Assembly: GCA_947458455.1 (NCBI GenBank)
Contig: CANGYJ010000002.1
Location: forward strand, 1-64,000
DNA: 64,000 nt
Direction: 5' to 3'
Source: Verrucomicrobiaceae bacterium
GTDB lineage: Bacteria; Verrucomicrobiota; Verrucomicrobiia; Verrucomicrobiales; Verrucomicrobiaceae
This document shows, one piece after another, positions 1 to 9,000 of this stretch. The notes under the pieces were generated by a model. It made no database searches. It had not been told where the DNA came from and saw only the letters and a program-made list of their open reading frames with translations. Numbering within the stretch: position 1 is the stretch's first letter; each line of letters starts with the position of its first letter. The position numbers and the translations under genes are program-made.

Positions 1-1
1 C

Positions 2-238
2 TGCCCCGTGCCGATCGTGATCGCCGGTGGTAAGAAGCTGCCGGAGCTCGATGCGCTGACGATGTGCTACAACGCCATCCAGCAGGGCGCGAACGGCGTC
101 GATATGGGCCGCAACATCTTCCAGAGCGACGCGCCGATCAGCATGATGCAGGCCGTTCGCGGCGTGGTACATGAAGGCCTCACCCCTGCGCAGGGCTTCC
201 AGATGTACAACGACCTCAAGGCCGCTGGCACGAAGTAA
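2..238 (+). CDS. LsrF-like class I aldolase/thiolase, 3' part only
   Basis: Only the C-terminal 78 or so residues are inside the window; the frame is open from base 2 and the true start lies upstream. The stretch [10 protein letters not shown] followed by [15 protein letters not shown] closely matches the end of LsrF and of related class I fructose-bisphosphate-aldolase-fold enzymes, where the GGKK and GRNIFQ segments line the phosphate pocket of the TIM barrel. LsrF cleaves the phosphorylated AI-2 derivative, while related enzymes act as aldolases that release dihydroxyacetone phosphate. The next gene is a dihydroxyacetone kinase subunit, so a sugar-phosphate aldolase role is as likely as AI-2 breakdown. 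Family assignment is firm, but the substrate cannot be told from this fragment. Confidence 0.8.
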   Translation, partial: CPVPIVIAGGKKLPELDALTMCYNAIQQGANGVDMGRNIFQSDAPISMMQAVRGVVHEGLTPAQGFQMYNDLKAAGTK

Positions 239-256
239 GCCGGCCCGTTTTGGAGT

Positions 257-320
257 GATGGAGTCGTGGAGTAATGTCCCAATCCACCACTCCATTTCTC
301 CAATACTCCACCACTCCATC
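257..320. repeat. Inverted repeat between the aldolase and dhaL
   Basis: Arms at 257-273 and 304-320 pair over 17 bp with one mismatch around a 30-nt loop. The loop holds a second copy of TCCACCACTCCAT (283-295 and 307-319). The element fills most of the 100-nt gap and may act as an mRNA stabiliser or attenuator, but its simple GGAG/CTCC composition also suits a scattered intergenic repeat. Confidence 0.5.
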
Positions 321-338
321 TCACCTCCTCCGACCACC

Positions 339-965
339 ATGGAACTCAAACCCAACCAAGTCCGCCTCATGATGCTGAAGGTGGCCGATGCCATCATCGA
401 AGCTGAACCGATGCTCTCTCAGGCGGATCGCGACCTCGGCGATGGTGATCACGGCCTCGGCATGCAGCGCGGCATGGAGGCTGTGAAGGTCCAGTTGGAG
501 AAATTGGAGCCCACAGCGGTCGAGCAGGTCTTTGTGACCACCGGCACCGCGATGATGACGAGCATGGGCGGAGCCTCAGGAGCCATTTTCGGCACGCTTT
601 TCCGTGCGGGCGGCAAAGCGCTGGCCACCGCGGGTCGCTTCGATCCGCCGGACCTGCCGCTTTTCCTCGAAGCCGCCGCTGAAGGCATCATGAAGCGTGG
701 TGGCGCCAAACCTGGCGATAAAACGATGCTCGATGCGCTCGTCCCCGCGGCTGAAAAAGCCAAGGAAGTCACGAATCTGCCTCTCCCGGAAGCTCTCGCT
801 GCCATCGCCGCTGCGGCGGAAGCTGGCAAAGAAGCCAGCAAGGCCATGATCGCCCAGTTTGGCCGTGCCAAGACGCTCGGTGAAGGCTGCATCGGCTTCC
901 CGGATGCCGGAGCCTGCTCCGTGGTCGTCATGCTGAATGCGATGCGTGATTTCGTGCAGGCGTGA
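339..965 (+). CDS. dhaL: Dihydroxyacetone kinase, ADP-binding subunit DhaL
   Basis: A 208-aa cytoplasmic protein of DAK2/DhaL type. DhaL binds the nucleotide and, with DhaK, phosphorylates dihydroxyacetone; it uses ATP directly, or ADP recharged through a PTS partner. The N-terminal segment contains DRDLGDGDHGLGM, the Asp-rich loop that binds two magnesium ions and the nucleotide, and later TSMGGASGAIFGT and KPGDKTMLDAL match the family. Length is normal (about 210 aa). The ATG at 339 is chosen because the family motif then sits at the usual distance; the longer open frame runs back through the upstream repeat. It lies 100 nt after the LsrF-like aldolase. DhaK is not in the window and may lie upstream. 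An in-frame esterase gene follows at 979. Confidence 0.88.
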   Translation: MELKPNQVRLMMLKVADAIIEAEPMLSQADRDLGDGDHGLGMQRGMEAVKVQLEKLEPTAVEQVFVTTGTAMMTSMGGASGAIFGTLFRAGGKALATAGRFDPPDLPLFLEAAAEGIMKRGGAKPGDKTMLDALVPAAEKAKEVTNLPLPEALAAIAAAAEAGKEASKAMIAQFGRAKTLGEGCIGFPDAGACSVVVMLNAMRDFVQA

Positions 966-978
966 CGTTTCACGCGGC

Positions 979-1818
979 ATGCGCCGTTCCCTGCTCGCTC
1001 TGCTTTTCACCACCTCCGCCTTCGCCGTCACGCCAGAGGTTCACCATGACCTCTTTTACACCGAGGCGAAGAACAAGCTGCAATCGCTCGATGTGTATTC
1101 ACCGCCAGATGGCAAAGACCACCCGGTGATCGTGTGGATTCACGGCGGCGGCTGGTCCAAGGGCGACAAAGCCTCGCTCCAGCAGAAGCCGCAGGCCTTT
1201 GTGGACAAAGGATTCGTGCTCGTGTCGGTGAACTACCGCCTCGTGCCCGCCGTGACCGTGAAGGACCTCATGGCGGACCTCGCTCAATCTGTGCGCTGGG
1301 TGCGTGACCATGCCGCGGAGCATCGCGGCGATCCGAATTCGCTCATCATCATGGGCCACTCCGCCGGAGCGCATCTCGCGGCGCTGCTTTGCACCGACGA
1401 TCGTTATCTGAAAGCCGCCGACGTGCCGATGACGAGCCTCAAAGGCTGCGTGCCGCTCGATGTCTCCGCCTACGACATCCCGAAGCGCATCCACGATGTC
1501 GATGACGGCATCTCCAAGACGTTCAAGACCATCTTCGGCACCGAGGAAGCCGCTCAACGCGAGGTTTCACCCGTGCATTACGTCTCGAAAGACAAAGGCA
1601 TTCCGCCCTTCCTCATCCTGCACGTGGCCTCTCGCGATGACACCAAGGCTCAAGCCCACTGGATCGCAGGCAAATTGATCGAATCAAACATCGCCGCCCG
1701 CGTTGTGGCCGCCGAAGGCAAAACCCACGGCACCATCAGCTCCGACCTCGGCGGTGCCGACGATCCGCCGACGCTCGAACTGTGGAAATTCCTCCGCGAA
1801 GTCACGGGCAGGCCTTGA
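979..1818 (+). CDS. Secreted alpha/beta hydrolase, esterase-like
   Basis: A 279-aa protein with a short signal peptide (about 18 residues ending AFA). It has the alpha/beta-hydrolase landmarks of carboxylesterase/BD-FAE-type enzymes: the oxyanion-hole motif HGGGW near residue 55, the nucleophile elbow GHSAG near residue 125, and a late GKTHG segment that may give the catalytic His. It probably hydrolyses ester bonds outside the cytoplasm, for example acetyl or acyl groups on polysaccharides. It starts 13 nt after dhaL. The next gene, a secreted sulfatase, begins 52 nt downstream, which suits a polysaccharide-trimming group. The ATG at 979 gives a proper signal peptide; the upstream GTG/ATG options overlap dhaL. 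Confidence 0.8.
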   Translation: MRRSLLALLFTTSAFAVTPEVHHDLFYTEAKNKLQSLDVYSPPDGKDHPVIVWIHGGGWSKGDKASLQQKPQAFVDKGFVLVSVNYRLVPAVTVKDLMADLAQSVRWVRDHAAEHRGDPNSLIIMGHSAGAHLAALLCTDDRYLKAADVPMTSLKGCVPLDVSAYDIPKRIHDVDDGISKTFKTIFGTEEAAQREVSPVHYVSKDKGIPPFLILHVASRDDTKAQAHWIAGKLIESNIAARVVAAEGKTHGTISSDLGGADDPPTLELWKFLREVTGRP

Positions 1819-1821
1819 GGA

Positions 1822-1870
1822 AGCTTTTGCGAGCAGGTTTCGCGAAACGCCAGCGTTTCAGCACGCGCTC
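1822..1870 (+). promoter_or_regulatory. Degenerate relative of the 69-nt leader family
   Basis: The 49 nt before the sulfatase ATG share an ordered set of short blocks with the leaders at 6015, 11053 and 12238: AGCTTTTGC, then GCA, TTTCG, a GAAACG-type block, GCGTTT, CACGC and finally the ATGAAACG start. The left half of the leader (TTGCC-GATCCGACAC) is missing. The match is visible by eye but weaker than between the three full copies, so it is a candidate only. Confidence 0.35.
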
Positions 1871-3298
1871 ATGAAACGCTTTCTTCTACTTGCCGCTCTC
1901 TTCGCCCTTTGTTCTCCGCTCTTCGCTGAGAAGAAGCCGAACTTCGTGGTTATCTTCACCGATGACCAGACTTATCGAGCCATCGGTTACAACAACCCGG
2001 TGGTGAAGACGCCAAACCTCGACCGGTTGGCGAAGGAGGGGCTGCGGTTGAATCGGGCGTTTGTGGCCTCGCCGATCTGCGTGGCGAGCCGGGCGAGCAT
2101 TTACACGGGCATGTTTCCTCAGCAGCATGGCTCGGTCGGTCTGGCTTCGGCGGGGTTCAAGAAGAGCGTGGTGGAGGAGAAGCGCTTCGTGACCTTGCCG
2201 ATGGTGCTGGGGCAGGGAGGTTATCACACGGCGCTGTATGGGAAGTCGCATCTGGGTGAGCCGCCGGCTTTTGGCTTTGCCGAGGGACGCGAGATCAAAG
2301 CTGCCAATGACGAAGAGACGTTTGCGGAGGCGGCTAAGTTCTTGGAACGGGAGTCGAAGTCAGGGCGTCCGTTCTTGCTCTGGCTCACGCCGCACAATCC
2401 ACATGTGCCCTACACCGCGCCGCAGCATTTCAAAGACCTCTACAAGGACAGCGTCATCACGCTCGATCCGAACTGGATGGAATCGCCGCCGCTGCACAGC
2501 TTCTTCAATCAAGCGGCTCCTGGTGCCATCGGTTTCCGTGATGGCCCCTTAAGGATTTACAAAGGCGCACCCCCTGGCCTGACCTGCGGACCGCCGCGCT
2601 CGGCGGAGGCCATGAAGGAGGTCATCAAAGCCTACTTCGGCGATGTGAGCATGCTCGATGAACAGATCGGCACGCTCGTGGAGCAAATGAAGGCCGCCGG
2701 ACTCTATGAGAACACCATCATGATTTTCCTTTCCGACAACGGCTATCACCTCGGGAATCACGGCCTGGGGAACAAGATCACCATGCACGAGGAATCCGTG
2801 CGCGTGCCGATGTTCATCCACTCGCCGCTGCTGCCCGTGAAAGGCGCGAAGAGCGAGGCGCTGGTGTCGTCGCTCGATGTGTTCCCGACTGTCATCGACT
2901 TCGCAGGAGTCACCGCGCCATCGCAGCTCATAGGCAAGTCCTTGCGCCCAATCATCAACGCCCCGGAGGCGACAGTGCGCGATTATGTCATCACAGAATG
3001 CGTCGGCCCGCCAGAAAGCCGAGCCGGCACCGGTCACCGCATGGTGCGCACGGATCACTTTAAATACATGCTCTCCACCGACGACGAGGAAGCCTTCTTC
3101 GACCTGCGCAGTGATCCCTATGAAATGAAGAACCTCATCGCCGAAGCTTCGCTCACTTCCGAGATCGAGCGTCACCGCGCGATGCTGCGAGAATGGTCTG
3201 TCAGCGTGGGTGAGAAGCGACTGCCGTTAGACGAGGCCCGGACGCAGCCACGCAAAAGCAAGGCCAAAGCCGCCGCGAAGCCGAAGAAAAGAATCTGA
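1871..3298 (+). CDS. Secreted sulfatase (formylglycine type)
   Basis: A 475-aa protein with a signal peptide (cleavage probably after PLFA). It is an alkaline-phosphatase-superfamily sulfatase: the metal-binding start FTDDQ, the active-site signature CVASR at residues 70-74, HNPHVPY, and the later SDNGYHLGNHG metal-binding segment are all present. The Cys at 70 would be converted to formylglycine by a maturase (FGE or anSME), which is not in the window. It removes sulfate esters from carbohydrates in the periplasm or outside. The C-terminus is a Lys/Ala-rich tail. The ATG at 1871 is chosen for its signal peptide; the upstream frame overlaps the hydrolase gene. Substrate is unknown. The leader resembles that of the dehydrogenase genes downstream. 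Confidence 0.9.
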   Translation: MKRFLLLAALFALCSPLFAEKKPNFVVIFTDDQTYRAIGYNNPVVKTPNLDRLAKEGLRLNRAFVASPICVASRASIYTGMFPQQHGSVGLASAGFKKSVVEEKRFVTLPMVLGQGGYHTALYGKSHLGEPPAFGFAEGREIKAANDEETFAEAAKFLERESKSGRPFLLWLTPHNPHVPYTAPQHFKDLYKDSVITLDPNWMESPPLHSFFNQAAPGAIGFRDGPLRIYKGAPPGLTCGPPRSAEAMKEVIKAYFGDVSMLDEQIGTLVEQMKAAGLYENTIMIFLSDNGYHLGNHGLGNKITMHEESVRVPMFIHSPLLPVKGAKSEALVSSLDVFPTVIDFAGVTAPSQLIGKSLRPIINAPEATVRDYVITECVGPPESRAGTGHRMVRTDHFKYMLSTDDEEAFFDLRSDPYEMKNLIAEASLTSEIERHRAMLREWSVSVGEKRLPLDEARTQPRKSKAKAAAKPKKRI

Positions 3299-3340
3299 GT
3301 CCTTTTGCGATCTATGAGGTGAATGGCCTCATGCCTCAAA

Positions 3341-3364
3341 AACAAAACCACGGCAGCGCCGTGG
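3341..3364 (-). terminator. Hairpin terminator candidate, minus strand
   Basis: CCACGGC (3348-3354) and GCCGTGG (3358-3364) form a 7-bp stem with a 3-nt loop. Read on the minus strand it is followed by TTTTGTTTTT. It lies downstream of the minus-strand remnants and may be their old terminator. Confidence 0.45.
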
Positions 3365-3424
3365 TCTGTGGGTGGAGCTGCATGGGATACGCACAGCGGC
3401 AGATGATGTAGCCGCCGGATTCGG

Positions 3425-3545
3425 CATCAGCTCCTTGAGAAGGGTGGACTTCGCCGTCTGGCGTGCGCCAAACACGATCTGCACGAACGGTGTCGCCAGC
3501 TTTCGCTGCCACTCAGCCTCTGGCGAAGAATTCGCAGGTTGGGTT
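3425..3545 (-). pseudogene. Remnant of an AAA ATPase (DUF4143 type), N-terminal part
   Basis: Translation of the minus strand gives PFVQIVFGARQTAKSTLLKEL. This matches the start of the AAA ATPases that carry a C-terminal DUF4143 domain, whose Walker A is normally GARQTGKST. Here the Walker A Gly before Lys is Ala, homology stops soon after LMPNPA, and no full-length frame follows. Read-through ends at a stop near 3329. I call it a truncated relic. These ATPases are common, often mobile accessory genes of unclear role. Confidence 0.45.
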
Positions 3546-3636
3546 TCAATAAGAGCGAGGAATTGAAAGTGGCAGTTTCAATTCATCGCAAAGTCGCCCC
3601 ACCGATCCCCAGCAGGTAGTCGAGTGACCGCTGCAC

Positions 3637-3819
3637 TCAAAACCAAAGTGGATGCGTCCGCAAGGAGTCCGGCAGACCCATTTCTGCGAGCGGGATTTCG
3701 GGATATTCATCAAACAAGGCCCACAGGCGTTGTTTCCATTGTGACGTTGGGCTGACCTTGCCGAGCCAGTGATGGCACACGGTGAGCATGAGGCCGATCT
3801 TTTCAGGACCAAATATCAC
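3637..3819 (-). pseudogene. Remnant of an Abi_2 (AbiD/AbiF-like) protein, C-terminus
   Basis: The 60-residue frame reads LTVCHHWLGKVSPTSQWKQ, then LWALFDEYPEIPLAEMG and finally THPLWF. This is the typical end of Abi_2 abortive-infection proteins, where a Trp-Lys-x-Arg-Leu segment is followed by Pro-x-Ile-Pro-x-x-x-Met-Gly-Phe-Pro and a final His-Pro-Leu-Trp. The N-terminal two-thirds, including the RNA-binding core, are absent upstream on the minus strand, so the gene is truncated. Identification is from memory of the family, not a search. Confidence 0.5.
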
Positions 3820-3861
3820 AAATGATAGTGACGCGTTGGGTCAGGTTCGTGACATGCAGGC

Positions 3862-3905
3862 AAAAAAACCCGCCGAATTACGCATGCAAGCAGAGGCGCG
3901 GCGGG
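3862..3905 (-). terminator. Intrinsic terminator, minus strand
   Basis: CCCGCCG (3869-3875) pairs with CGGCGGG (3899-3905), and on the minus strand the stem is followed by seven T residues (3868-3862). The loop is 23 nt. No intact minus-strand gene lies directly upstream, so it may be left from a lost gene. Confidence 0.55.
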
Positions 3906-4487
3906 TGTGATGTCGCATGAAACGCTTATCGGGATCAGATGGCAAGACGTTCGTCCCACTTTTTGCGAATCGAGGCTCTTACGGCTCTCGCTCCAAAGAA
4001 GTCCCCCCACCCCATCCACACGGGAAACCCTCCACAGAATACATTAACCACAGAGAGCCACCTTCTGCACGATTCAGAACACTGGTGGGTAATGCCGAAC
4101 GACGGATAAAATCCCTGTTTCCAATTTTGAAAGAGGAGGTCGCCATGGTGGGAAAAGAAAAGCCCTTCGGGCTTGGCTACCCTGAAATGATCGAGGGCGC
4201 TTACTGCCGAAGGGCGAATAATCTTCAGAATCATGTTTCAGACTCATGAAAGCAGGAAATCCGCGATCCGCGGCTGCGTCAAGAATCAATCCCGAAGCCC
4301 AAAACACACCGCTTGCCTGACCCGACATTAGGTTTCAGAGCCTGAATCCGGGACGCAAGGATGGCCGCCGTAATGATTTTCAGACCAGATTTGTTCAAAA
4401 AAATGAAAATCCGATTTCCGTAATGATTTTCGAGACCGGATGGGCCAGCGTAATGGAAGGCCTTCCGCCTTGCTCGCTCTGCTCACG

Positions 4488-6005
4488 ATGAATGCTGACC
4501 CCCATCTCGAACCCATCGGTTATCAGTGGTTGTGCCGACAGTTTAAGGTCAATCCGATGCCCTACCATGTCGAGTCCTACGTCGGCAAAACAAGCCGGAA
4601 AAGCCGGGAGGAGCGCGGCAGGCTCATCGAAGTCTATGCGCAGGGCCAGCATCGCGCGGAGACGATTTTCGACCACCTCGAATTTGGCCTGAAGCGCGAG
4701 GGTCTGCACCTTTCCTTGCTCCGCGAGGTGTTGCCGCGCCTGCCGCTCCAGGAGGTCACCGCGTATGTGTCATCGAAACCTTCAGGCATCTATGCACGCA
4801 GGATCGCCTACCTATTCGAGTTTTTCTCGGGCCAAAGGCTTCCGTTTGAGGACATGCGCATGGGTAATTACGTCGATCTCATGGACCGGGAGCTTTACTT
4901 CACCCGTCCAGGCACGCGGCAGTCTCGCTGGCGGATCATGGACAACCTGCTCCACACGTTGGATTTTTCCCCGGTGCTGCGCCGCACACCGGCAATCAAG
5001 GCGGAACGTGATCAAGAACTGCACGCCCGCTGCGCCAGAGCCATTCAGGAAGTGCCACCGGAGGTTTTTCATCGAGCCATGCGTTTCCTGTATGCCAAGG
5101 AAACACGCACCAGCTATGCGATCGAGAGGGAGACGCCCACTCAAAAGCGAGCCGAGCTGTTCATGGCGCAGTTGGAGCGATCAGCCCGGGAGGACTTTCT
5201 CAACGAAAAGGCTCTTGTTGCCCTCCAGAAAGCCATCGTGGACCCTCGCTTTGCCGCAGATGGTTGGCGGCAGGCCCAAAACTACGTCGGGCAAACGCTC
5301 GCACCAGGCATGGAGGATATTCATCTCGTGCCACCGAAGCCCGAGGACATCGATTTCTTGATGCGCCACTGGCTGGCATGTTCCGCTCAGCTTGCAGAGA
5401 CTGAGTTCGTGCCGCCCATCGCCGCTGCGGCCGCTGTGGCCTGGTTGTTTGTCTTCATGCACCCCTTTCTCGATGGGAATGGCCGCATCCATCGCTTCCT
5501 GATTCATCATGTGCTGGCCCGCCGGAAATTCGGTCCACCCGGCGTGCTCCTACCCGTCTCTGCCGTGATCCTGAACCGGCCAGCACAGTATGATGCCTCG
5601 CTGGAAGCCTTTTCGGTGCCTTTGAAACAGCGGACTGATTATGATCTCGATGCGCAGGGTGGCATGAAGGTGCTCAATGAGACGCTGGATCATTTCCGTT
5701 ATGTGGACTGCACCGAGATGGCAGAGGCCCTCTATCGGTTTATCGAGGAGACCATCGAAACGGAACTACCCGCTGAGCTGCGCTACCTGCACCGCTATGA
5801 CGCTGCCAGGAAAGCCATGCGTGACGTGGTGGACCTGCCCGAAACGACGGCCAACCTTTTCATCAAGCTGTGTCTTCAGAATGAAGGGCGTTTATCCAAC
5901 TCCAAACGCAAGCTGCCAGCCTTCTCGATGATCACTTCTGAGGAGATGGAACGACTCGAAGAAGCGCTGCGAACTGCCTATGATTTGAAGCCCGTTGATG
6001 AATGA
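4488..6005 (+). CDS. Fic-domain protein
   Basis: A 505-aa protein with a complete Fic motif HPFLDGNGRIHR at about residues 325-336. Fic enzymes usually transfer AMP, sometimes another nucleotide or phosphate moiety, to Ser, Thr or Tyr of target proteins; the motif His is the general base and the Asn-Gly-Arg loop binds the phosphates. The N-terminal 200 residues hold no domain I recognise, and the C-terminal 120 residues are helical, perhaps a winged-helix. The ATG at 4488 gives a sensible start (MNADPHLEPIG); the ATG at 4440 would add a Leu/Ala-rich stretch from the upstream repeats. It is a stand-alone gene after a decayed region and has no adjacent antitoxin. Function could be regulation, defence or toxin. 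Confidence 0.82.
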   Translation: MNADPHLEPIGYQWLCRQFKVNPMPYHVESYVGKTSRKSREERGRLIEVYAQGQHRAETIFDHLEFGLKREGLHLSLLREVLPRLPLQEVTAYVSSKPSGIYARRIAYLFEFFSGQRLPFEDMRMGNYVDLMDRELYFTRPGTRQSRWRIMDNLLHTLDFSPVLRRTPAIKAERDQELHARCARAIQEVPPEVFHRAMRFLYAKETRTSYAIERETPTQKRAELFMAQLERSAREDFLNEKALVALQKAIVDPRFAADGWRQAQNYVGQTLAPGMEDIHLVPPKPEDIDFLMRHWLACSAQLAETEFVPPIAAAAAVAWLFVFMHPFLDGNGRIHRFLIHHVLARRKFGPPGVLLPVSAVILNRPAQYDASLEAFSVPLKQRTDYDLDAQGGMKVLNETLDHFRYVDCTEMAEALYRFIEETIETELPAELRYLHRYDAARKAMRDVVDLPETTANLFIKLCLQNEGRLSNSKRKLPAFSMITSEEMERLEEALRTAYDLKPVDE

Positions 6006-6014
6006 GCGAGTCGA

Positions 6015-6083
6015 TTGCCTGATCCGACACAGCTTTTGCTGGTATGTTTGTTCAGACGGACGCGTTTATGCACGCGACCAACC
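6015..6083 (+). promoter_or_regulatory. 69-nt conserved leader, copy 1
   Basis: It runs from TTGCCTGATCCGACACAGC to the base before the ATG of the fusion gene. Its length is identical to the copies before 11122 and 12307. The first 30 nt are almost invariant in the three copies, the centre varies, and the last part (GTTTA, CACGC, ACC) is again conserved. It contains CAGC-TTTT-GCTG, which can form a small hairpin, and in this copy and copy 2 a second pairing CGCG...CGCG. I see no good -10/-35 pair. A cis-regulatory leader or a promoter of a non-housekeeping sigma factor are both possible. Confidence 0.6.
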
Positions 6084-9000
6084 ATGAAACGTCTCGTCTT
6101 CTTCTCCCTGCTCTTGCTGGCCCCTGCTTTTGCCCAAGATGGATTTAAGCCTCTCTTCAACGGCAAGGACCTCAGCGGCTGGGATGGGAATCCGGAGCTT
6201 TGGAAGGTGGAGAATGGGGAGATCGTGGGGACCACGACGGGGCCGGAGCAGTTGAAATACAATCAGTTCCTCATCTGGCGTGGTGGGGTACTGAAAAACT
6301 TCGAGCTGCGGGCGAAGGTGAAGCAGAAGGGCAACAACACGGGCATTCAGTATCGCAGCCGGGAGTTTCCAGAGGCGGGGAAGTGGTCGGTGGGCGGGTA
6401 TCAGTGTGACATCCACTCGGCCGCGCCGAACAACGCGATGGTCTATGGCGAGAAGTGGGGCGGTATCCTGGTGCAAAACGGGCAGAGCGTGGTGATCGAC
6501 CCCGAGGACAAAAAATGGCTCGTGGCCGAGCGTGAGCCGGTGAGCGTAGACATCGCGGAGTGGCATGAATACACGGTCATCGCGCAGGGGAATCATGTGG
6601 TGCATCAAATCGACGGGCAGATGACCATCGATTTGCTCGACTTCGGGCCGAAGACGCAATTGCTCGAAGGTTTGCTCGCGTTTCAGCTTCATCGCGGTCC
6701 GGCGATGGTGGTGCAGATCAAGGACGTGATGCTCAAGGAACTGCCGGAGGCTCCGGTGCCTGTGATTGATAAGACCGTGATCGCCAATGCGAAGCCGGTG
6801 GAAAAGGCGGACGCGAAGTCGAAGGGCAAAGGCAAGGCGAAGGCGCAATCGAAGGCCGAAACGGCCGCGGCACCGATCAAGGCCTCATCGGACTGGAAAT
6901 GGCTCTGGAGCGACTCACCGGACTCGAAAAGCGCCGCGCGGCTGAAGAAGGAATTCGATCTCGGCGAGGCGAAGGTGAAGGAGGCGATGCTGCGTGTGAG
7001 CTGCGACAATGGCGCGGAGGTTTTTCTCAATGGGGAGCTTGTTTTGACGAATCCCGACTGGCAGCGGCCCACGCAGGCGAATGTGACGAAGCTGCTGCGC
7101 AGCGGCAAAAACGAGCTGCGGGCCGAGGCGACGAACAAAGGCAGCGCGGCGGGTTTTCTCGCGGTGCTGACGCTAAAACTCGCGGATGGCAGCGAGCGCG
7201 TGATCTTCACCGATGCATCGTGGTCCGCCGCGGCACCGGCGACGGAGGATTGGAAGTCGGCGAAGGTGGTGAACACGTATGGCAACAAGCCGTATGGCGA
7301 AATTTTTGATCGCTCACGGCAGAAAGAGACGAAGCCGACCTCGGACGAAGTCATCGCGCCAAAGGACATCAAGACGCTGCCGGGCTTCAAGGTGGAGATG
7401 CTGCACAAGGTGTCGAAAGAGAGCGAAGGCTCATGGGTGGGCCTCACGGTCGATGATCGCGGTCGCCTCCTCGCCACGGATCAATATGGCGGTCTGTTCC
7501 GCATTACGCCGCCGCCGGTGGGCAGTGGTGACAAGGCGCAGGTGGAAAAACTCAGCGCCGAGATCAATGGCGCACATGGTTTGCTGTATGCCTTCGACAG
7601 TCTTTACGCGTTGGTGAATGAGAAGCCGAATGTCGCGGGCCTGTATCGACTGCGCGACACGAAGGGCGCGGGCCAGTTCGATGAGAAGACGCTGCTGCGC
7701 GAGATCAAAGGCCAGGGCGAGCATGGCAATCACAGCATCACGCTCTCGCCTGATGGACAGAGCCTTTACATCGCATGTGGCAATGGCACCGCGCAGCCGC
7801 CGATCGAGCACACACGCGGCTCGAGGCCGTTTGCAGATGATCAGGTGGTGCCGCGCACGAGCAAGGGCGCTGAGTTCTCCGACACGGAGCCGCAGGCCTT
7901 CACGTGCAAGGTTTCGCCGGATGGAAAACGCTTTGAGATGATCGCCGACGGCTTGCGCAATCATTTTGATACGGCCTTCAACGCCCTCGGCGATCTCTTC
8001 ACCTATGACAGCGACATGGAATGGGATGCGGGCACGCCGTGGTATCGGCCCACGCGCATCTATCACCTCGTCAGCGGCGGCGACTACGGCTTCCGCGAGT
8101 CGTCAGGAAAACTGCTCGGCTACTGCCCGGACATCATTCCGCCCCTCGTCGATGTGGGCCCCGGTTGCCCGACCGGCGTCGTCAGCGGACTCGGCGCGGC
8201 GTTTCCCGCGAAGTATCAACATGCCATCTACGCCTGCGACTGGACCTACGGCACGCTTTACGCTGTCGTGCTCACGCCGAAGGGCGCGGGCTACGACGCG
8301 AAGCTGGAGGAGTTCGTCTATGGCAAGCCGTTGCCGCTGACCGATGCCGTCATCGGCAAGGACGGCGCGATGTATTTCGCCATCGGCGGACGCCGCACGC
8401 AGTCGGCGCTGTATCGCGTGACGTATGAGGGCAAAGAGAGCACCGCGCCTGCCGCCGCGCCCGTCGAGACGCCGGAGCACAAGCTGCGTGTCGAGCTGGA
8501 GCGGCTGCACGAGGAAGGCACCGGCCCCGAGGCCATCGACCAAGCGTGGCCACATCTCGGTCATGCGGATCGTCTCGTGCGCTACGCCGCCCGTGTGGCC
8601 ATCGAGCGCCAACCCGCGAAGCTTTGGGCCGCACGTGCTTTGAAGCAAAGCGAGCCCTGGGCGGTGATCGAAAGCGGTGTCGCGCTCGCTCGCATGGGCG
8701 GCAAAGAACATCAGGCCGCGCTGCTCTCGACGCTCAATACGCTCGACTTTGCGCAGCTCGATACCGCGCAGCAGCTCGCGCTCGTGCGTGTGTATCAAAT
8801 TAGCATTGCTCGCAACGGCCTTCCGGAAGGTGATTCGCTCGCGAAGACCATCGCACGGCTCGATGCGTTGTTTCCCGCAAAGACGAACAACTTGAATCGC
8901 GAGCTGTCGCGCACGCTGGCGGCGCTTGGCTCCTCCGAAGTCATCGCGGAGACGATCCAGCTCATGCGCACGGCGAAGGACGATCCCGTGTCGTGGCTCT

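Larger units (their letters stand above)
3299..4487. other. Gene-poor, decayed stretch
   Basis: About 1.2 kb without an intact gene. It holds two minus-strand protein remnants (AAA ATPase and Abi_2) and two hairpins with T-runs on the minus strand. A tight hairpin with arms AAGCCC/GGGCTT lies at 4160-4174. A 23-24 nt direct repeat starts with CCGTAATGATTTTC at 4368 and again at 4418. A short match to the left half of the 69-nt leader (TTGCCTGACCCGACA) starts at 4313. The short ORFs here have no recognisable products. Confidence 0.6.

Noticed and set aside
3546-3812. An 88-aa minus-strand ORF overlapping the Abi_2 remnant
   Set aside because: Different frame from the Abi_2-like sequence and no similarity to any family.
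3935-4234. A 99-aa minus-strand ORF ahead of the terminator at 3862
   Set aside because: Its sequence looks like translated intergenic repeats (hairpin AAGCCC/GGGCTT included); no support beyond the frame and the terminator.
6015-6083. A sigma-54 or sigma-70 promoter inside the 69-nt leader
   Set aside because: No hexamer pair with correct spacing and no GG-N10-GC pattern could be found in all three copies.
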